From positions 83,137 to 147,136 of the forward strand of contig RXJX01000007.1 in NCBI GenBank assembly GCA_003963245.1: DNA of 64,000 bases, in the 5' to 3' direction. This stretch comes from Neisseriaceae bacterium (GTDB lineage: Bacteria > Pseudomonadota > Gammaproteobacteria > Burkholderiales > UBA11063). Numbering within the stretch: the stretch's first letter is position 1; each line of letters starts with the position of its first letter. Both the position numbers and the translations under genes were made by a program. Of this stretch, positions 62,962 through 64,000 are shown piece by piece. The notes beneath the pieces are model-generated. The model made no database searches and was not told where the DNA came from. It saw only the letters and a list, made by a program, of their open reading frames with translations.

Positions 62962-63816
62962 TTAGCTAAACCGAGCGCTTAGCTCTTCTAAACTAAGTAC
63001 TTGTAGTAGCTCTCTGAGTTTCTGTGCTGCAACTGGATTGTCATTGCGTACTTTTTTAGCTAAAATCAGCTCGTTTTTCATAGAGTGTTCCCAGCCAACC
63101 AATTCAGTAACTGTAACGCTATATCCATGAGATTCAAGTTGTAGTGTTCGTAGTACATTGGTAATGTGACTGCCAAACTCTCGGCTATGAATCGGATGGC
63201 GCCAGATTTCGGCTAGGATATTGCTTTCTTTAATCTTAGTATAATTTTTCTTTAAAATTGCTGCGACTTCAGCTTGACAACAAGGAACTAAGACCATGTA
63301 TTTAGCCTTCTTGTGTAAGCCAAATGCAATTGCATCATCGGTAGCAGTATTACAAGCATGAAGTGCAGTTATAAGATCAATTTGCGGAGGAAGTGCTGGT
63401 GAGTTAATTGAATCAGTAACCGAAAGATTAAGAAATGACATATTCTTAAAACCAAGTTGGGCAGCTAGCCCTTGTGATTTAAGCACCAGCTCATCACGAG
63501 TTTCAATTCCATAAATTGTCGAGTTATTGGTTAATTCTTTAAAGAATAAATCATATAAAATAAAGCCAAGATAGGATTTTCCTGCACCATGATCAACTAG
63601 GTTAAATGTTTCTTTACTTTTTTGTAATTCTTGTAATAAAGGTTCAATAAATTGATAGAGGTGATATACTTGCTTGAGTTTACGGCGACTATCTTGATTT
63701 AACTTGCCATCACGGGTCAGAATATGCAGCTCTTTAAGTAATTCAATTGATTGTCCAGCACGAATTTCGTGTTTCTGTTCAGATGTGTCGGCTGGTGATT
63801 TTAATTTCTTAGTCAT
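62962..63816 (-). CDS. SAM-dependent methyltransferase (Methyltransf_32-like)
   Basis: A 284-residue enzyme. LVDHGAGKSYLGFILYDLFF is the SAM-binding motif I, preceded by a helical region. ITALHACNTATDDAIAFGL and VPCCQAEVA are the signature of the Methyltransf_32 family (GSTCD/TRMT13-like), whose targets are often RNA or unknown. I prefer the ATG at 63816, which has GGAG about ten bases upstream. The longer frame from 63870 would run through the tRNA-Asp terminator. Divergent function is not known. Confidence 0.8.
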   Translation of the reverse strand: MTKKLKSPADTSEQKHEIRAGQSIELLKELHILTRDGKLNQDSRRKLKQVYHLYQFIEPLLQELQKSKETFNLVDHGAGKSYLGFILYDLFFKELTNNSTIYGIETRDELVLKSQGLAAQLGFKNMSFLNLSVTDSINSPALPPQIDLITALHACNTATDDAIAFGLHKKAKYMVLVPCCQAEVAAILKKNYTKIKESNILAEIWRHPIHSREFGSHITNVLRTLQLESHGYSVTVTELVGWEHSMKNELILAKKVRNDNPVAAQKLRELLQVLSLEELSARFS

Positions 63817-63845
63817 TTTGGGTATTTCTCCGTTGTCTAGAAATG

Positions 63846-63880
63846 AAAAAAGCGATAATCCTTTGATCATCGCTTTTATT
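63846..63880 (-). terminator. Terminator of tRNA-Asp
   Basis: On the minus strand AAAAGCGAT, a loop of about 12 bases and ATCGCTTTTTT form a stem with a T-run (stem core 63851-63856 / 63869-63874). It lies 25 bases downstream of the tRNA and ahead of the methyltransferase start. Confidence 0.8.
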
Positions 63881-63904
63881 TTTTGTATTCATCTCGAATG
63901 CATT

Positions 63905-63981
63905 TGGCGGAGTGGACGAGACTCGAACTCGCGACCCCCTGCGTGACAGGCAGGTATTCTAACCAGCTGAACTACCACTCC
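63905..63981 (-). tRNA. tRNA-Asp (anticodon GTC)
   Basis: A 77-base cloverleaf on the minus strand including the encoded CCA. Acceptor stem GGAGTGG/CCACTCC, D-arm with AGCTGGTTAGA, anticodon stem CCTGC/GCAGG around loop CTGTCAC (anticodon GTC), T-arm GCGAG-TTCGAGT-CTCGT, discriminator G. All stems pair fully. Confidence 0.97.
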
Positions 63982-64000
63982 ACGTGGTGGGCGCTACAGG

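Noticed and set aside
62962..63870. Methyltransferase starting at 63870
   Set aside because: The extra 18 residues run through the tRNA-Asp terminator and lack a ribosome binding site; ATG 63816 has GGAG upstream.

Overview
The window is an AT-rich stretch of chromosome from a Gram-negative proteobacterium. This is supported by lptB, bamE, a complete set of type II secretion (T2SS) structural genes, fur of the proteobacterial type, tex and an OmpA-like protein. The gene content fits a low-GC beta- or gammaproteobacterium; the sequence alone does not let me name the genus. Gene density is high. No CRISPR array, rRNA operon or intact insertion sequence is visible. One tRNA (Asp, GTC) lies at the right end.

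Layout. 1-2.4 kb: end of lptB and an NCS2-type permease closed by a strong terminator. 2.4-7.3 kb: a small accessory (defence-type) island: a perfect nested hairpin, the 3' remnant of a type I restriction hsdS, a TIGR02391/Ymh-like protein, an unknown protein, a membrane protein split at a T7 run, an AAA ATPase translationally coupled to a small protein with a PD-(D/E)xK-like motif, and a zeta-toxin-like kinase. 7.3-13.4 kb: a periplasmic protein, nicotinamide phosphoribosyltransferase, ssb, csaA and two lipoproteins on the minus strand (a beta-propeller and an alpha/beta hydrolase). 13.7-15.7 kb: a DUF2089 regulator-like protein and two paralogous membrane proteins. 16.1-23.1 kb: a MoxR-DUF58-DUF4381-BatA-BatB-BatC-BatD operon in which the batC-like gene is broken at an A9 run just after ten copies of a 9-bp repeat. 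23.2-25.3 kb: dnaK with a sigma32-like promoter and strong terminator.

25.9-42.9 kb: the T2SS is in two arms. gspC-D-E-F runs on the minus strand and gspG-H-I-J-K-L-M-N on the plus strand. Between them lie fur, bamE, dapB and nadB. The plus-strand arm runs into rlmB and tyrS. 42.9-46.3 kb: an MHS-type MFS transporter, a secreted alpha/beta hydrolase and an OmpA-like protein.

46.8-58.8 kb: a glycan assembly locus. It holds a PglK-like ABC flippase, nine glycosyltransferases or likely glycosyltransferases with mostly overlapping ends, a VTT/DedA-like membrane protein and a WbaP-like initiating sugar-phosphate transferase. It includes a GT6 enzyme (the ABO blood-group transferase family, here with the bacterial NxN motif) overlapping a GT11 alpha-1,2-fucosyltransferase. 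Together these suggest a cell-surface or protein-linked glycan that ends in a histo-blood-group-like antigen. 58.8-64 kb: a CPA2 cation/proton antiporter, tex and a methyltransferase on the minus strand, then tRNA-Asp.

The most interesting parts are the GT6-GT11 pair, the ATPase plus nuclease-like pair in the decayed restriction island, and two genes interrupted at homopolymer runs that are also perfect -1 slippery heptamers.
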